Assembly: GCF_000759835.1 (NCBI RefSeq)
Contig: NZ_BBNB01000001.1
Location: forward strand, 124,001-188,000
Direction of reading: 5' to 3'
DNA length: 64,000 nucleotides
Origin: Citrobacter sedlakii NBRC 105722
GTDB lineage: Bacteria > Pseudomonadota > Gammaproteobacteria > Enterobacterales > Enterobacteriaceae
The notes under the pieces were generated by a model. That model searched no databases. It was not told the origin of the DNA and saw nothing but the letters and a program-made list of their open reading frames with translations. The position numbers were made by a program, and so were the translations under genes. Below, piece by piece: positions 25,018 to 35,810 of this stretch. Numbering within the stretch: position 1 is the first letter of the stretch; each line of letters starts with the position of its first letter.

Positions 25018-25043
25018 CCATCCGCTATAGGCGGATGGTTTTT
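25018..25043 (+). terminator. Terminator after the hydrolase gene
   Basis: CCATCCGC / GCGGATGG, loop TATAG, followed by TTTTT. Confidence 0.88.
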
Positions 25044-25090
25044 AACTGACTGATACTCAAAATAATATGTCATCTTGCACTCTCGTTTGA

Positions 25091-25115
25091 TGCCGTTATT
25101 CCTTGAATAACGGCA
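25091..25115. repeat. Perfect 11-bp inverted repeat upstream of the efflux gene
   Basis: TGCCGTTATTC and GAATAACGGCA flank a three-base CTT centre, 50-74 bases ahead of the transporter start. No T-run follows, so an operator or a leader hairpin is more likely than a terminator. Confidence 0.55.
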
Positions 25116-25164
25116 TACCTACTGCGCCTGAATTTACCCGGAACGTGATAAAGAGAAGTTAATA

Positions 25165-26382
25165 ATGTCTGTATTAAATCCTGCATCGTCATATTCAAAA
25201 CCACATGCTTACTGGGGCGGTATCTTTGCTATGACGCTCTGCGTTTTTGTGCTCATTGCATCTGAATTTATGCCAGTCAGCCTGCTTACGCCCATAGCCC
25301 GCGATCTGAATGTTACGGAGGGGGTGGTGGGGCAAGGTATTGCCATCTCTGGCGCACTGGCGGTGCTTACCAGCCTGACGATTTCTCGCATCGCCAGAGA
25401 TCTGAATCGTAAATATCTTCTGCTGGGGCTGACAGTGTTGATGGCTATATCAGGAATTACTATTGCACTGGCGCCCGGTTATCCGATTTATATGCTGGGG
25501 AGGGGGATGATTGGTATCGTCATTGGCGGATTCTGGTCAATGTCGGCGGCAACTGCGATTCGGTTAGTGCCGTACCACCAGGTTCCCCGCGCCCTGGCGA
25601 TATTTAACGGCGGAAACGCGCTGGCTACCGTTGTGGCGGCACCGCTTGGTAGCTACCTGGGGGCAAACATCGGCTGGCGAGGCGCCTTTTTGTGCCTTGT
25701 CCCCCTTGCAATAGCCGCGTTCATCTGGCAATGCGTCAGTCTGCCATCAATGGAAAGCGCGAAAGAACAAAAACCGCAGAGGTCTGTGCTGCGCCTGTTC
25801 CGCGTTTCTGTTGTACCCGTGGGTCTGCTAGCCTGTGGGCTGTTCTTTACTGGGCAGTTTGCCCTGTTTACCTACGTGCGGCCTTTTCTGGAAACCGTGA
25901 CCGGAGTTAATACTTCCGGTCTCTCCCTGATTTTGCTGTCCATTGGCGTGGCTGGTTTTATCGGCACCATGCTCGTGTCAACCTTCCTCAATGCCAGGTT
26001 TTACCCGATATTAATCACCATTCCGTTACTTATGGCTATCATTGTCGGCTTATTGCTTCTGACCGGACAACGCCCGTGGACAGTTGCCTTATTGCTAAGC
26101 CTGTGGGGGATGTTTGCAACGGCAGCGCCAACGGGATGGTGGACATGGATAGCGCGAACGCTGCCCGAAGATGCTGAAGCGGGTGGTGGTCTCATGGTTG
26201 TTGTCATCCAGCTCTCAATTGCGCTTGGCTCAACGGTCGGAGGGCTTGTGTTCGACAGTATGGGATGGAAAAGTACTTTTTTCCTGAGCGCAGTGTTACT
26301 TCTTGGGGCGGGAGTGATGACAGTTCTCACATCCCGCCAAAACACAGATACAAAGAATCACCTTAACCAAACTGACCCCTAA
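25165..26382 (+). CDS. NepI-like major-facilitator efflux transporter
   Basis: A 405-residue transporter with about 12 helices. The sequence follows E. coli NepI (purine ribonucleoside exporter) and its relatives: [25 protein letters not shown] near the start, [25 protein letters not shown] near 115-140, and [20 protein letters not shown] near 320. Known family substrates include purine ribonucleosides and arabinose, so this may export a nucleoside or sugar-like compound. It follows the secreted hydrolase gene but after a terminator, so it has its own promoter, with a 25-bp inverted repeat upstream. Its stop overlaps the end of yneJ by four bases on the other strand. Confidence 0.82.
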   Translation: MSVLNPASSYSKPHAYWGGIFAMTLCVFVLIASEFMPVSLLTPIARDLNVTEGVVGQGIAISGALAVLTSLTISRIARDLNRKYLLLGLTVLMAISGITIALAPGYPIYMLGRGMIGIVIGGFWSMSAATAIRLVPYHQVPRALAIFNGGNALATVVAAPLGSYLGANIGWRGAFLCLVPLAIAAFIWQCVSLPSMESAKEQKPQRSVLRLFRVSVVPVGLLACGLFFTGQFALFTYVRPFLETVTGVNTSGLSLILLSIGVAGFIGTMLVSTFLNARFYPILITIPLLMAIIVGLLLLTGQRPWTVALLLSLWGMFATAAPTGWWTWIARTLPEDAEAGGGLMVVVIQLSIALGSTVGGLVFDSMGWKSTFFLSAVLLLGAGVMTVLTSRQNTDTKNHLNQTDP

Positions 26383-27248
26383 CCCGGCGTTGAAGTCCCT
26401 TTCAGGAGCGTGATGAACGCCTCCAGCTGGCGCGTCATGGCGCCGCGCCGCCATATCAGCCAGGTGGTAAGCCACCGCCACTCTTCTGGTAACGGCCATG
26501 CCTCCACCTGGTGATGACCGGGCATACTTTCCAGCATACTGCGGGGGATCAGCGCAATCCCTGCACCGGCGATCACGCAGGCCAGCATGCCGTGATATGA
26601 CTCCATTTCATGGATTGTGCCCGGCATGGCCTGGTCGTCGTGAAACCAGCTTTCGAAATGCCGACGGTACGAGCAGTTGGCGCGGAAGGCGAACAGGTTG
26701 CTTCCATTGACATCGCTGGCGCGCGATACCGGCGGATGACCGTGTGGCGCGACCACCATCATTTCTTCCTTATACACAGGAATGCCTTCCAGTCCCGGGT
26801 GGGGAACGGGACCGTCAATAAACGCGGCGTTAAGGTGACCTTCCAGTACGCCATCAAGCATTTTTCCGGAAGGGCCGGTCGCCAGCGAGAACTGAATTTT
26901 AGGGTAACGCTGGTTAAATTCCGCCAGCGTCGCCGGAATGCGTACCGCGGCGGTGCTTTCCAGCGAACCGAGGGTAAAAAGGCCCTGCGGTTCATCGCCT
27001 GCCACTACCATTCGCGCCTCGTCGACCAGCGCCAGGATCTGCTGACTGTAGCGCAAAAAGTTATGCCCGGCGGGAGAAAGACGCAGGCGCTGGTTTTCGC
27101 GAATAAACAGATCGACGCCAAGATCGGCTTCAAGCTGGCGTATCCGGGTGGTCAGGTTCGACGGCACGCGATGCACCCTGGCCGCAGCCTGCGTGATACT
27201 GCCCGTTTCGGCCACTGCGTTAAACATTTCCAGTTGCGTCAGGTCCAT
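26379..27248 (-). CDS. yneJ: LysR-family regulator PtrR (YneJ)
   Basis: A 289-residue LysR-type regulator, closely similar to E. coli YneJ (PtrR): [23 protein letters not shown] and [31 protein letters not shown]. The DNA-binding domain is residues 1-60 and the effector domain 90-289. In E. coli it is reported to control the neighbouring sad gene and putrescine-linked nitrogen use. It diverges from sad with a 99-base gap. The C-terminal few residues differ from E. coli. Confidence 0.93.
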   Translation of the reverse strand: MDLTQLEMFNAVAETGSITQAAARVHRVPSNLTTRIRQLEADLGVDLFIRENQRLRLSPAGHNFLRYSQQILALVDEARMVVAGDEPQGLFTLGSLESTAAVRIPATLAEFNQRYPKIQFSLATGPSGKMLDGVLEGHLNAAFIDGPVPHPGLEGIPVYKEEMMVVAPHGHPPVSRASDVNGSNLFAFRANCSYRRHFESWFHDDQAMPGTIHEMESYHGMLACVIAGAGIALIPRSMLESMPGHHQVEAWPLPEEWRWLTTWLIWRRGAMTRQLEAFITLLKGTSTPG

Positions 27249-27347
27249 AGTTTTCTCATTTTGTGAATACCCTGCTCAATATTATTCATTTTAAGGAAAG
27301 AGTAAACGCGTCCATGATGATGATAAAACCAACAATGGAGAAACCCT

Positions 27348-28736
27348 GTGACGATTTCATCTGCAACACATGCCATTTCTGTTAATCCCGATACTGGCGA
27401 ACAGCTGTCCGCGTTACCGTGGGCCAGCCAGCACGATATCGAGCGGGCTTTATCGCTTGCTGAGCAGGGCTTCGCGACATGGAAGCGCACCAGTGTGGCG
27501 TTTCGCGCGCAAAAGCTGCGTGATCTCGGTCAGGCGCTGCGTGTTCATGGTGAAGAAATGGCACAGTGCATTACCCGTGAAATGGGCAAACCTGTTAAAC
27601 AGGCGCGCGCCGAAGTCGCTAAGTCAGCGGCGCTTTGCGACTGGTATGCAGAGCACGGTCCGGCGATGTTGGCGACCGAGCCGACGCTGGTGGAAAATCA
27701 GCAGGCGGTGATTGAGTACCGACCGCTCGGCACCATTCTGGCGGTGATGCCCTGGAACTTTCCGCTCTGGCAGGTGCTGCGCGGGGCGGTGCCGATTTTG
27801 CTGGCGGGGAATGGCTACCTGTTAAAACCCGCGCCATGCGTGACGGGCTGCGCGCAAATCATCGCGCAAGTGTTTGCGGAAGCGGAGATCCCGATGGGCG
27901 TTTATGGCTGGTTGAACGCCGATAACGCTGGCGTCAGCGCTGTCATCCAGGACCGACGAATTGCCGCTGTGACCGTCACGGGAAGCGTTCGCGCCGGCGC
28001 GGCAATCGGCGCTCAGGCCGGGGCGGCGCTGAAAAAATGTGTGCTTGAACTGGGTGGTTCCGATCCGTTTATTGTCCTTAACGACGCCGATCTGGATTTG
28101 GCGGTGAAAGCGGCGGTGGCCGGACGTTACCAGAATACCGGGCAGGTTTGCGCGGCAGCGAAACGTTTTATTATCGAAGAAGGGATTGCCGATACGTTTA
28201 CCGAACGTTTTGTGGCCGCTGCCGCGGCGCTGAAAATGGGGAATCCGCTTGACGAGCACAACGATCTTGGCCCGATGGCGCGTTTCGATCTGCGTGACGA
28301 GTTGCATGAGCAAGTACAGGCCACGCTTGCGCAGGGGGCGCAACTGCTGCTGGGTGGTGAGAAAATGGCCGGAAAGGGGAATTATTACCCGGTGACGGTG
28401 CTGGCTAACGTCACGCCTGAAATGACCGCGTTCCGTGAGGAATTGTTCGGGCCGGTTGCCGCCATTACTGTAGCGAAAAATGCTGAACACGCGCTGGAAC
28501 TGGCCAATGATAGCGATTTTGGCCTGTCTGCGACCCTTTTTACGGCGGATGAGGTTCGCGCCAGGGAAATGGCCGCTCGCCTTGAATGCGGCGGCGTCTT
28601 TATTAATGGCTTCAGCGCCAGCGATGCCCGCGTGGCGTTTGGAGGCGTGAAAAAGAGCGGTTTTGGTCGCGAGCTTTCTCACTTTGGCCTGCATGAGTTT
28701 TGCAACGTCCAGACGGTGTGGAAGAACCGCGTTTAA
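27348..28736 (+). CDS. sad: NAD(P)-dependent succinate-semialdehyde dehydrogenase Sad
   Basis: A 462-residue aldehyde dehydrogenase, orthologous to E. coli Sad (YneI). It starts with GTG eight bases after GGAG. Catalytic residues: Glu234 in LELGGSDPF and Cys268 in NTGQVCAAAKR; the cofactor-binding PWNFP loop lies near 140. It oxidises succinate semialdehyde to succinate, the last step of putrescine and GABA breakdown in the cytoplasm. It lies divergent from its probable regulator yneJ. In E. coli the glutaminase gene comes directly after it; here a chemoreceptor gene is inserted. Confidence 0.95.
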   Translation: MTISSATHAISVNPDTGEQLSALPWASQHDIERALSLAEQGFATWKRTSVAFRAQKLRDLGQALRVHGEEMAQCITREMGKPVKQARAEVAKSAALCDWYAEHGPAMLATEPTLVENQQAVIEYRPLGTILAVMPWNFPLWQVLRGAVPILLAGNGYLLKPAPCVTGCAQIIAQVFAEAEIPMGVYGWLNADNAGVSAVIQDRRIAAVTVTGSVRAGAAIGAQAGAALKKCVLELGGSDPFIVLNDADLDLAVKAAVAGRYQNTGQVCAAAKRFIIEEGIADTFTERFVAAAAALKMGNPLDEHNDLGPMARFDLRDELHEQVQATLAQGAQLLLGGEKMAGKGNYYPVTVLANVTPEMTAFREELFGPVAAITVAKNAEHALELANDSDFGLSATLFTADEVRAREMAARLECGGVFINGFSASDARVAFGGVKKSGFGRELSHFGLHEFCNVQTVWKNRV

Positions 28737-28884
28737 TCCCGCTGCGTTAGCTAACCTGTCTCAGCCGGGTAGCACTGCCTACCCGGCGTCTGCGTAATCC
28801 AATTCGACCTGTCATATTTCTGCCATAGTTTTGTCATTTACGCTTCGTAGACTCGCGTATAACGTGTTGATACTGAAGAATATT

Positions 28885-30462
28885 ATGAACTTAACTCAAA
28901 TTTTACGCCGTGTTGTCCGCCGTCAGTTTGGCCTGCTTACCGGCATTTTTTGCATAATTGCGCTATTCAGCGTGCTGCAGGTGACCTCCACGCTGATGCT
29001 GTCATTTTCCGTCAGTCAGGCGCGGGAGAACGAACAGCACAATCAACTGGCGCTACGCCAGCAGGCAACGCTGGAGGCGTCGCGTATCGCGTTGCTGACG
29101 GCAAGCGACCTGCTTAACCGCGCGGGATTGTACTTTATGCAGGATGCCGCGACAGGCTCAGAAGGAAGCTGGCAAGCGCTTATTGATGAGGCAAGGCTGG
29201 CGCTTCAGCAGTCCGGCGCGGCGTGGGACGCCTGGCGAAAGATGGATCCGCGTGCGGATACCGATCTGGTGGAAAGCTATCAGCGCTTCAGCGGCGGGAT
29301 AGCGGAGCAGGTGGAGGGATTAAGCGAAACACAATCGATCGATGCCTTCTTTGCGGTGCCGGTACAGGCATTCCAGGCCGATTTCAATGAGAACTATAGT
29401 CGGGTGCAAAAGGTTAACGCACAAGCGAGAGAGCAAGGACGCCAGCAGTTGCTTGATCGCTTGCTTAACCTTCAGCGCCTGTTCTGGGCGCTGCCTGTCA
29501 TGCTGCTGGTAATTGCGGTCGCCGTGTGGTGGGGAATGTCACGCTGGGTTATTACGCCGCTGCGTCAGCTTATCGGGCATATTAATATTCTGGCGGCAGG
29601 CGATCTTTCTCTGATAGTACCCGCGGTGCCGCAGTTTAATCGTGAAGTGTCACAGCTTTCGAAACGTATTGGCGCAATGCAGCAGGGACTGCGCGAGCTT
29701 ATTCAACAGGTGAGCGATGCGACGGCGGCAATGGCGGATAACATCGATCGACTGGCGCAGAACAATCAGCGGCTGTACCAGCAGTCCGCCCGGCAAAGCG
29801 AAGAACTGAATAACGTCACGGCGCAGGTGTCTGTACTGGAAAATTACGTTGAAGATAACAGCGGGATCGCGCAGCGGGCAAATCAGCGCGCGGAAGACGC
29901 GCGGACGATTGCTGCCGGCGGAGACAGAATGATGGATACGGTCAACCGTTCGATGCAGGCGATTGTCGATCGCTCTTCAGAAATGCGCGGGATTATCGCG
30001 CTTATCGATAACGTTGCGTTCCAGACCAATATTCTGGCGCTGAATGCGGCAATTGAGGCGGCACATGCCGGGGAGCAGGGGCGAGGCTTTGCGGTCGTCG
30101 CCAGGGAAGTGGGGTTGCTGGCGCGTAAGAGCAGTCAGTCAACGCAGGATATCCAGGCGCTGATCCATCATTCGCTGGAGGTGATTGAAGAGGGTTCCGA
30201 TGCGGTAAACCATCTGGAAAAAAACCTTCAGCAGGTGATGGCTCTGGTGGATAACCTGGGCGCGTCGTTAAAGGATATTTCTACCGCCACGCTGCATCAG
30301 GGTAGCCGCATTCATGAGATGACGCGTCAGTTGCAGGCGCTTAACCGGGCGGCGAGCGATACGCGGGAGCTGGTGGATACCGCGTCGGCATCCTCACAGC
30401 AATTGCATGCGGAGTCACATCAGTTGATCAACGCCGTGGCGCGATTTCGCCTTCCGGCCTGA
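28885..30462 (+). CDS. Methyl-accepting chemotaxis protein
   Basis: A 525-residue chemoreceptor (ATG at 28885; the frame is open from 28831). Helix 1 (about 20-45) and helix 2 (about 196-216) bracket a periplasmic four-helix-bundle-type sensor of ~150 residues. A HAMP domain follows ([24 protein letters not shown]), then the signalling hairpin with the conserved tip [33 protein letters not shown]. It lacks the C-terminal NWETF-like pentapeptide that binds CheR and CheB, so it probably relies on high-abundance receptors for adaptation. The periplasmic domain does not show the aspartate/serine pocket I know. A weak sigma-28-like element (GCGTATAA near 28855) is all I see as promoter. Confidence 0.88.
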   Translation: MNLTQILRRVVRRQFGLLTGIFCIIALFSVLQVTSTLMLSFSVSQARENEQHNQLALRQQATLEASRIALLTASDLLNRAGLYFMQDAATGSEGSWQALIDEARLALQQSGAAWDAWRKMDPRADTDLVESYQRFSGGIAEQVEGLSETQSIDAFFAVPVQAFQADFNENYSRVQKVNAQAREQGRQQLLDRLLNLQRLFWALPVMLLVIAVAVWWGMSRWVITPLRQLIGHINILAAGDLSLIVPAVPQFNREVSQLSKRIGAMQQGLRELIQQVSDATAAMADNIDRLAQNNQRLYQQSARQSEELNNVTAQVSVLENYVEDNSGIAQRANQRAEDARTIAAGGDRMMDTVNRSMQAIVDRSSEMRGIIALIDNVAFQTNILALNAAIEAAHAGEQGRGFAVVAREVGLLARKSSQSTQDIQALIHHSLEVIEEGSDAVNHLEKNLQQVMALVDNLGASLKDISTATLHQGSRIHEMTRQLQALNRAASDTRELVDTASASSQQLHAESHQLINAVARFRLPA

Positions 30463-30525
30463 CGTGACACATTTCGCTCTGCTATACTCCCAGGCCTTTT
30501 CTGACTGGCAGGCAAGGAGCAGACG

Positions 30526-31452
30526 GTGGCAATCGCCCTGGACAATTCAATTTTAGAGACCATTCTGGCTGAGGTTCGTCCACTGATCGGCCAGGGAAAA
30601 GTGGCTGACTACATCCCTGCGCTCGCCTCCGTTGACGGCGCCCGGCTGGGCATTGCGATTTGTACCGTTGACGGTCAGCGCTGGCAGGCGGGGGACGCGA
30701 CTGAACGCTTTTCGATTCAATCTATCTCTAAGGTGCTCAGTCTGGTGGTCGCGATGCGCCACTATGCGGAAGATGAGATCTGGCAGCGCGTCGGAAAAGA
30801 TCCTTCCGGTTCGCCGTTTAACTCGCTGGTGCAACTGGAGATGGAGCAGGGGATCCCGCGCAATCCGTTTATCAACGCGGGCGCGCTGGTGGTCTGCGAT
30901 ATGTTACAGGGGCGGCTGAGCGCGCCGCGTCAGCGCATGCTGGAAATTGTCCGTGCGCTGAGCGGCGTTTCGGACGTCGGTTACGATACGGTGGTCGCTC
31001 GTTCTGAATTCGAGCATTCCGCCCGTAACGCCGCTATCGCCTGGCTGATGAAGTCCTTCGGTAACTTCCATCATGACGTCACGACGGTGCTGCAAAATTA
31101 CTTCCATTACTGCGCGCTAAAGATGAATTGCGTTGAGCTCGCGCGGACCTTTGTCTTTCTTGCTAATCAGGGAAAGGCGTTTCACCTTGATGAACCGGTG
31201 GTGACGCCTTTACAGGCCCGGCAGATCAATGCGCTGATGGCGACCAGTGGAATGTATCAGAACGCCGGCGAATTTGCCTGGCGCGTCGGCCTACCGGCTA
31301 AGTCAGGCGTCGGCGGCGGGATCGTGGCGATCGTTCCCCACGAAATGGCAATAGCCGTCTGGAGTCCTGAGCTGGACCCGACCGGTAATTCGCTGGCGGG
31401 CATCGCCGCGCTGGAGCAACTGACAAAGCGGTTAGGTCGTTCGGTGTACTGA
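30526..31452 (+). CDS. glsA2: Glutaminase 2 (YneH)
   Basis: A 308-residue serine-dependent glutaminase, orthologous to E. coli YneH (GlsB/GlsA2). It hydrolyses glutamine to glutamate and ammonia in the cytoplasm. The catalytic pair Ser66-x-x-Lys69 is in FSIQSISK, and the conserved [17 protein letters not shown] and [26 protein letters not shown] loops follow. It starts with GTG behind AAGGAG. The last base of its stop is the first of the yneG start, so the two form an operon. Confidence 0.95.
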   Translation: MAIALDNSILETILAEVRPLIGQGKVADYIPALASVDGARLGIAICTVDGQRWQAGDATERFSIQSISKVLSLVVAMRHYAEDEIWQRVGKDPSGSPFNSLVQLEMEQGIPRNPFINAGALVVCDMLQGRLSAPRQRMLEIVRALSGVSDVGYDTVVARSEFEHSARNAAIAWLMKSFGNFHHDVTTVLQNYFHYCALKMNCVELARTFVFLANQGKAFHLDEPVVTPLQARQINALMATSGMYQNAGEFAWRVGLPAKSGVGGGIVAIVPHEMAIAVWSPELDPTGNSLAGIAALEQLTKRLGRSVY

Positions 31453-31811
31453 TGAATACATTTGATTCCCTGTTTGCACGACTTTCCCGTTCAACGTTTC
31501 GCTCCCGTTTTCGTCTCGGGCCGAAAGAACGGCAGTACTGCTGGGATAAAGGCGCAGAGGTTATTGACCAGCACGCCGCAGACTTTGTGGCAAAACGTCT
31601 TGCGCCCGCCATTCCGCTGAACGACGGCAAACAAACCCCGATGCGCGGGCATCCCGTTTTTATTGCCCAGCATGCCACGGCGACCTGCTGTCGCGGCTGT
31701 CTTGCTAAATGGCATGCGATCCCGCAAGGCGACGCGCTGACTGAAGAGCAACAACGTTATATTGTTGCGGTTATTCATCACTGGCTGGTTATTCAAATGA
31801 ATAAAACCTGA
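31452..31811 (+). CDS. yneG: DUF4186 family protein YneG
   Basis: A 119-residue cytoplasmic protein orthologous to E. coli YneG, of unknown function. It has a conserved AQHATATCCRGCLAKWH segment with two close cysteines and several histidines, which looks like a metal site. It overlaps the glutaminase stop by one base (TGATG). The pairing with a glutaminase is the same in E. coli. Confidence 0.9.
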   Translation: MNTFDSLFARLSRSTFRSRFRLGPKERQYCWDKGAEVIDQHAADFVAKRLAPAIPLNDGKQTPMRGHPVFIAQHATATCCRGCLAKWHAIPQGDALTEEQQRYIVAVIHHWLVIQMNKT

Positions 31812-31919
31812 TAATTAACGGCGTAGTGTAAAACCGTGAAATTGCCAGGGTTTATTTTATTCCAGCCGGGAAAATAACAGGTTAACGCTGCCGGTAATGA
31901 CTATCTTTGAGAATAATTC

Positions 31920-33428
31920 ATGCTATTCTCAAAATATTACCATTACGCCGCAGAGATAATTGCCCCCGGCAGTGATATGGACAGAGAGTTAATGCAATCA
32001 CTTCCCATTCCTTCTTTCCGCCTGTTTCAGGAAGATCGTCCACTGCGTAATGCGGTCGCGGTATTTGCGTTCACCACACTGTTCTATTTTATCGGCGCAG
32101 AGCTGCGCCTGATTCATGAACTGTCGCTCTTCTGGCCGCTAAATGGCGTACTGGCCGGGATTTTTGCTCGCTTCGTCTGGTTAAACCGACTGCATTATTA
32201 CGCGGTAAGTTATGTTGCGATGCTTGGCTATGATGCGCTCACCACGCAATGGGGTTGGGTGTCGTTGGTGATTAATCTCTCCAATATGGTGTTTATTGTT
32301 ATTGTCGCCCAACTGGTCATTCGTGATAAACGACTGGGGAAAAATAAATATCAGCCGATTAGCGCTTTACGCTTATTTAATTACTGTCTGATCGCCGCAT
32401 TGATCTGTGCCCTGGTCGGCGCGACAGGATCGGTAGGCATTGATCGTCTTTCTTTCTGGCCGTTGTTTGCTGACTGGTTTAGCGAGCAATTTTCAACGGG
32501 CGTGTTAATTATCCCCTGTATGTTGACTCTCGGCATGCCGGGCGTCGTTACACGCTTCAAGCCGGAACAGATGATGCCGGTTATCGCGCTGATCGTCTCG
32601 GTGTTGGCCTCGGTGATCATTGGCGGAGCAGGGAGCCTTGCCTTTCCCCTTCCTGCGCTTATCTGGTGCGCCGTACGCTATACGCCTCAGGTGACCTGTC
32701 TGTTAACTTTTATTACCGGTGCGGTGGAAATCGTGCTGGTGGCAAATTCAATTATCGATATCGCCGTTGCGTCGCCATTCTCGATCCCGCAAATGTTTTC
32801 CGCGAGGCTGGGGATTGCCACCATGGCCATTTGCCCCATTATGGTTTCAGTTAGCGTAGCGGCAATTAATTCCCTGATGAAGCAGGTTTCTTTACGCGCC
32901 GATTTTGATTTTCTGACTCAGGTTTACTCGCGCTCGGGCCTTTACGAGGCGCTGAAGCGGCAGGATGCGCCAGCAACGCAGCATTTTACCGTTATGCTTC
33001 TGGACATCGATTTCTTCAAGAGCATCAATGACAGCCACGGTCATGAATGTGGCGATCGGGTGCTGCGGGTGTTTGCTCAACAACTGCACAAAATTGTTGG
33101 CGGCAAAGGACTCATTGCCCGCATGGGCGGCGAAGAATTTGCTGTGGTCATGCCGACACTGCATCCTGAAGAAGGAATGCGTATCGCTGAAACTCTCCGT
33201 AAAGCCGTGGCGCTACAACCTTTCAACTGGCAACAGCAAAGCGTCTATCTGACGGTCAGTATTGGTCTGGGGAACGGCAGGGTGGCAGGACGCACGCTGA
33301 CGGAGCTTTTCAACACGCTGATGGTGGAAGCGGATGAGTGTCTGTACCGCTCGAAGAGAGAGGGGCGTAATCGTACCAGCGCTCGCCAGGCTGACCTGGC
33401 GATACTGTCGGAAAGCGACCTGGCGTAA
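31920..33428 (+). CDS. dgcF: Diguanylate cyclase with membrane sensor (DgcF/YneF)
   Basis: A membrane-bound diguanylate cyclase of 502 residues, or 483 if the ATG at 31977 is used; neither start has a strong ribosome site. The N-terminal ~300 residues hold about eight helices and look like a MASE1 sensor. The C-terminal GGDEF domain (about 335-495) carries the active motif GGEEF in ARMGGEEFAVV and the metal-binding DIDFFKSINDSHGHECGD. The inhibitory RxxD site five residues ahead of GGEEF is missing (GGKG instead), so product inhibition through it is not expected. It makes c-di-GMP, favouring biofilm. It stands alone after yneG. Confidence 0.88.
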   Translation: MLFSKYYHYAAEIIAPGSDMDRELMQSLPIPSFRLFQEDRPLRNAVAVFAFTTLFYFIGAELRLIHELSLFWPLNGVLAGIFARFVWLNRLHYYAVSYVAMLGYDALTTQWGWVSLVINLSNMVFIVIVAQLVIRDKRLGKNKYQPISALRLFNYCLIAALICALVGATGSVGIDRLSFWPLFADWFSEQFSTGVLIIPCMLTLGMPGVVTRFKPEQMMPVIALIVSVLASVIIGGAGSLAFPLPALIWCAVRYTPQVTCLLTFITGAVEIVLVANSIIDIAVASPFSIPQMFSARLGIATMAICPIMVSVSVAAINSLMKQVSLRADFDFLTQVYSRSGLYEALKRQDAPATQHFTVMLLDIDFFKSINDSHGHECGDRVLRVFAQQLHKIVGGKGLIARMGGEEFAVVMPTLHPEEGMRIAETLRKAVALQPFNWQQQSVYLTVSIGLGNGRVAGRTLTELFNTLMVEADECLYRSKREGRNRTSARQADLAILSESDLA

Positions 33429-33513
33429 GACGTCATAACAAACTGCTATGACCGGCATGTTGTGTTATCACAATGTTAAGTGCATGGTATCAAGGTCTAC
33501 TCAAGGAGCCCTT

Positions 33514-34041
33514 ATGATGCCATTACCCCCCTGTATGTTATTGAGCGCTGAGACACTTCTCGCGCGACAGGATGAACTCAGTGATCTTCTGACTGACTGC
33601 GTCAATCGCGGCGCGTCGGTCAGTTTTCTTTCCCCTTTCGATCGTCAAAAAGCGAATGTTTTCTGGAACGATGTCGCCCAAAGCGTGGGCAGAGGCGAGC
33701 GACAGGTTCTCGTTATTGAAAATCAGCAGGGCGTGATTGTCGGCACCGTGCAGCTCATTACCCGGCAACCCGAAAACCAGCCTCACCGGGCGGATGTCGC
33801 TAAACTGCTCGTTCACTCTTCGGCGCGGCGGCAGGGACTGGCCCGCCATCTGATGCAGGCGCTTGAAACGTGCGCACGGGAACAGCGTAAAACACAACTG
33901 GTGCTGGACACCGCCACCGGTAGCGACGCCGAGTTGTTCTACCACTCGTGCGGGTGGCAAAAAGCGGGTGTGATACCTGATTATGCGCTGATGCCTGATG
34001 GAACGCTGACCGGCACCACAGTTTTCTACAAAGCGCTTTGA
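33514..34041 (+). CDS. GNAT-family N-acetyltransferase
   Basis: A 175-residue acetyltransferase (ATG at 33514 with AAGGAG six bases ahead; the frame opens at 33448). The acetyl-CoA binding motif A is clear, VAKLLVHSSARRQGLARHLMQAL near 110, followed by the C-terminal LVLDTATGSDAELFYHSCGWQKAG. Family members acetylate amines of metabolites, drugs or proteins. No neighbour points to a substrate: it lies between dgcF and uxaB with its own ribosome site. Confidence 0.82.
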   Translation: MMPLPPCMLLSAETLLARQDELSDLLTDCVNRGASVSFLSPFDRQKANVFWNDVAQSVGRGERQVLVIENQQGVIVGTVQLITRQPENQPHRADVAKLLVHSSARRQGLARHLMQALETCAREQRKTQLVLDTATGSDAELFYHSCGWQKAGVIPDYALMPDGTLTGTTVFYKAL

Positions 34042-34093
34042 TTTATCGCTATCACTTGATCAAAACGGGGTTTTACTGGCGTAAAGTTTTGCT

Positions 34094-34111
34094 AACCTGT
34101 TCTACCAATTT
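34094..34111. promoter_or_regulatory. ExuR/UxuR-like operator ahead of uxaB
   Basis: AACCTGTTCTACCAATTT matches the palindrome AAATTGGTATACCAATTT at 14 of 18 positions, with the right half perfect. uxaB is repressed by ExuR in E. coli. Confidence 0.6.
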
Positions 34112-34147
34112 AATCATGTTGTATGACTAATCGAAAGGGAACCCATT

Positions 34148-35599
34148 GTGAAAACTCTAAACCGTAGCGATTTTCCCGGTGCCCACTATCCTGAACGCAT
34201 CATTCAGTTTGGTGAAGGTAACTTTCTGCGCGCCTTTGTTGACTGGCAGATCGATCTGCTCAATGAACATACCGATCTGAACGCCGGTGTGGTGATTGTA
34301 CGTCCCATCGACAGCGCTTTCCCGCCATCGCTCAGCACGCAGGATGGGCTTTATACAACAATCATTCGCGGCTTGAATGAGCAGGGCGAGGCCGTCAGCG
34401 ATGCGCGTTTGATTCGTTCAGTGAACCGTGAGATCAGTGTTTATGGTGAGTACGATGCGTTCCTGAAGCTGGCGCACAACCCGGACATGCGTTTTGTCTT
34501 CTCTAACACCACCGAAGCGGGCATCAGCTACCATGCGGGCGATAAGTTCGATGATGCTCCGGCGGTGAGCTATCCGGCGAAGCTGACGCGCCTGTTGTTT
34601 GAGCGCTTTAGTCATTTCAACGGCGCGCAGGATAAAGGCTGGATTATTATTCCTTGTGAGTTGATCGACTATAACGGCGACGCGCTGCGTGAACTGGTGC
34701 TGCGCTATGCGCAGGAATGGTCACTGCCGGCGGCCTTTGTTACCTGGCTGGATGAGGCTAATGTGTTTTGCTCGACGCTGGTGGACCGTATTGTGACGGG
34801 TTACCCACGAGATGAAGTGGCACAACTGGAAGCTGAACTGGGTTATCACGATGGCTTCCTGGATACCGCCGAGCATTTCTACCTGTTTGTTATCCAGGGA
34901 CCGAAGACCCTGGCTTCCGAGCTACGCCTCGACAAATACCCGCTGAATGTTTTAATCGTCGATGATATCAAGCCTTATAAAGAGCGTAAGGTAGCCATTC
35001 TGAACGGCGCGCACACCGCGCTGGTTCCGGTCGCGTTCCAGGCGGGTCTGGATACGGTCGGCGAGGCGATGAATGATAGCGACATCTGCGCTTTTGTGGA
35101 AAAGGCTGTCTATCAGGAAATCATTCCTGTGCTTGATTTGCCGCGTGATGAACTGGAATCGTTCGCCAGCGCGGTCACCGGACGTTTCCGTAACCCGTAC
35201 ATTAAGCATCAGTTACTGTCGATCGCTCTGAACGGCATGACGAAATTCCGCACCCGTATTCTTCCGCAACTGCTGGCAGGGCAGAGGGCCAACGGTAAAT
35301 TACCGGCGCGTTTGACGTTTGCTTTAGCCGCGCTGATTGCCTTCTACCGCGGGGAACGTAGCGGTGAAGCGTATCCGGTGCAGGATGACGCGCACTGGAT
35401 CACCCGTTTCCAGCAGCTCTGGAGCCAGCATGGCGATCGCCAACTGAGTACGCAGCAACTGGTTAGCGCCGTTCTGGCCGCAGAGGAACACTGGGAGCAG
35501 GACCTGACCAATGTCCCAGGACTGGTGGCGCAGGTGACCAGCGATCTCGACAACATCCTGAGCAAAGGCATGCGCGAAGCGGTAAAACCGCTATGCTAA
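34148..35599 (+). CDS. uxaB: Tagaturonate reductase UxaB
   Basis: A 483-residue NAD-dependent reductase (altronate oxidoreductase) of the mannitol dehydrogenase family, very close to E. coli UxaB. It reduces D-tagaturonate to D-altronate in galacturonate breakdown. The Rossmann motif [19 protein letters not shown] is at residues 19-38 and the conserved catalytic [18 protein letters not shown] segment at about 280. It starts with GTG after GAAAGGG. An ExuR-like operator lies about 40 bases upstream and a terminator follows. Other galacturonate genes are not in the window. Confidence 0.96.
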   Translation: MKTLNRSDFPGAHYPERIIQFGEGNFLRAFVDWQIDLLNEHTDLNAGVVIVRPIDSAFPPSLSTQDGLYTTIIRGLNEQGEAVSDARLIRSVNREISVYGEYDAFLKLAHNPDMRFVFSNTTEAGISYHAGDKFDDAPAVSYPAKLTRLLFERFSHFNGAQDKGWIIIPCELIDYNGDALRELVLRYAQEWSLPAAFVTWLDEANVFCSTLVDRIVTGYPRDEVAQLEAELGYHDGFLDTAEHFYLFVIQGPKTLASELRLDKYPLNVLIVDDIKPYKERKVAILNGAHTALVPVAFQAGLDTVGEAMNDSDICAFVEKAVYQEIIPVLDLPRDELESFASAVTGRFRNPYIKHQLLSIALNGMTKFRTRILPQLLAGQRANGKLPARLTFALAALIAFYRGERSGEAYPVQDDAHWITRFQQLWSQHGDRQLSTQQLVSAVLAAEEHWEQDLTNVPGLVAQVTSDLDNILSKGMREAVKPLC

Positions 35600-35620
35600 A
35601 ATGAATGTGCGATAAGATTG

Positions 35621-35645
35621 ACCCGGCGAAGGCCGGGTTTATTGT
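35621..35645 (+). terminator. Terminator of uxaB
   Basis: ACCCGGC / GCCGGGT with a short GAAG loop, followed by TTATTGTTT, 22 bases past the stop. Confidence 0.8.
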
Positions 35646-35810
35646 TTATGATCATTAGTTACAACATACAATCTATTTTTATACCCGTCGATCTGTGACT
35701 CCTGAGTCGTTAACAATCTGACAGATATAACATGGCCCGTTTCAAGAAAGTTGTAAGTTTGATCCAGATCACGTTTAATAACGGGATTCGCTTCTTTTCT
35801 GAAAACCGTC

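Noticed and set aside
26610..27266. A 218-codon open frame opposite yneJ
   Set aside because: Antisense shadow; yneJ is clearly conserved on the other strand.
27822..28694. A 290-codon open frame opposite sad
   Set aside because: Antisense shadow of a well-conserved dehydrogenase.
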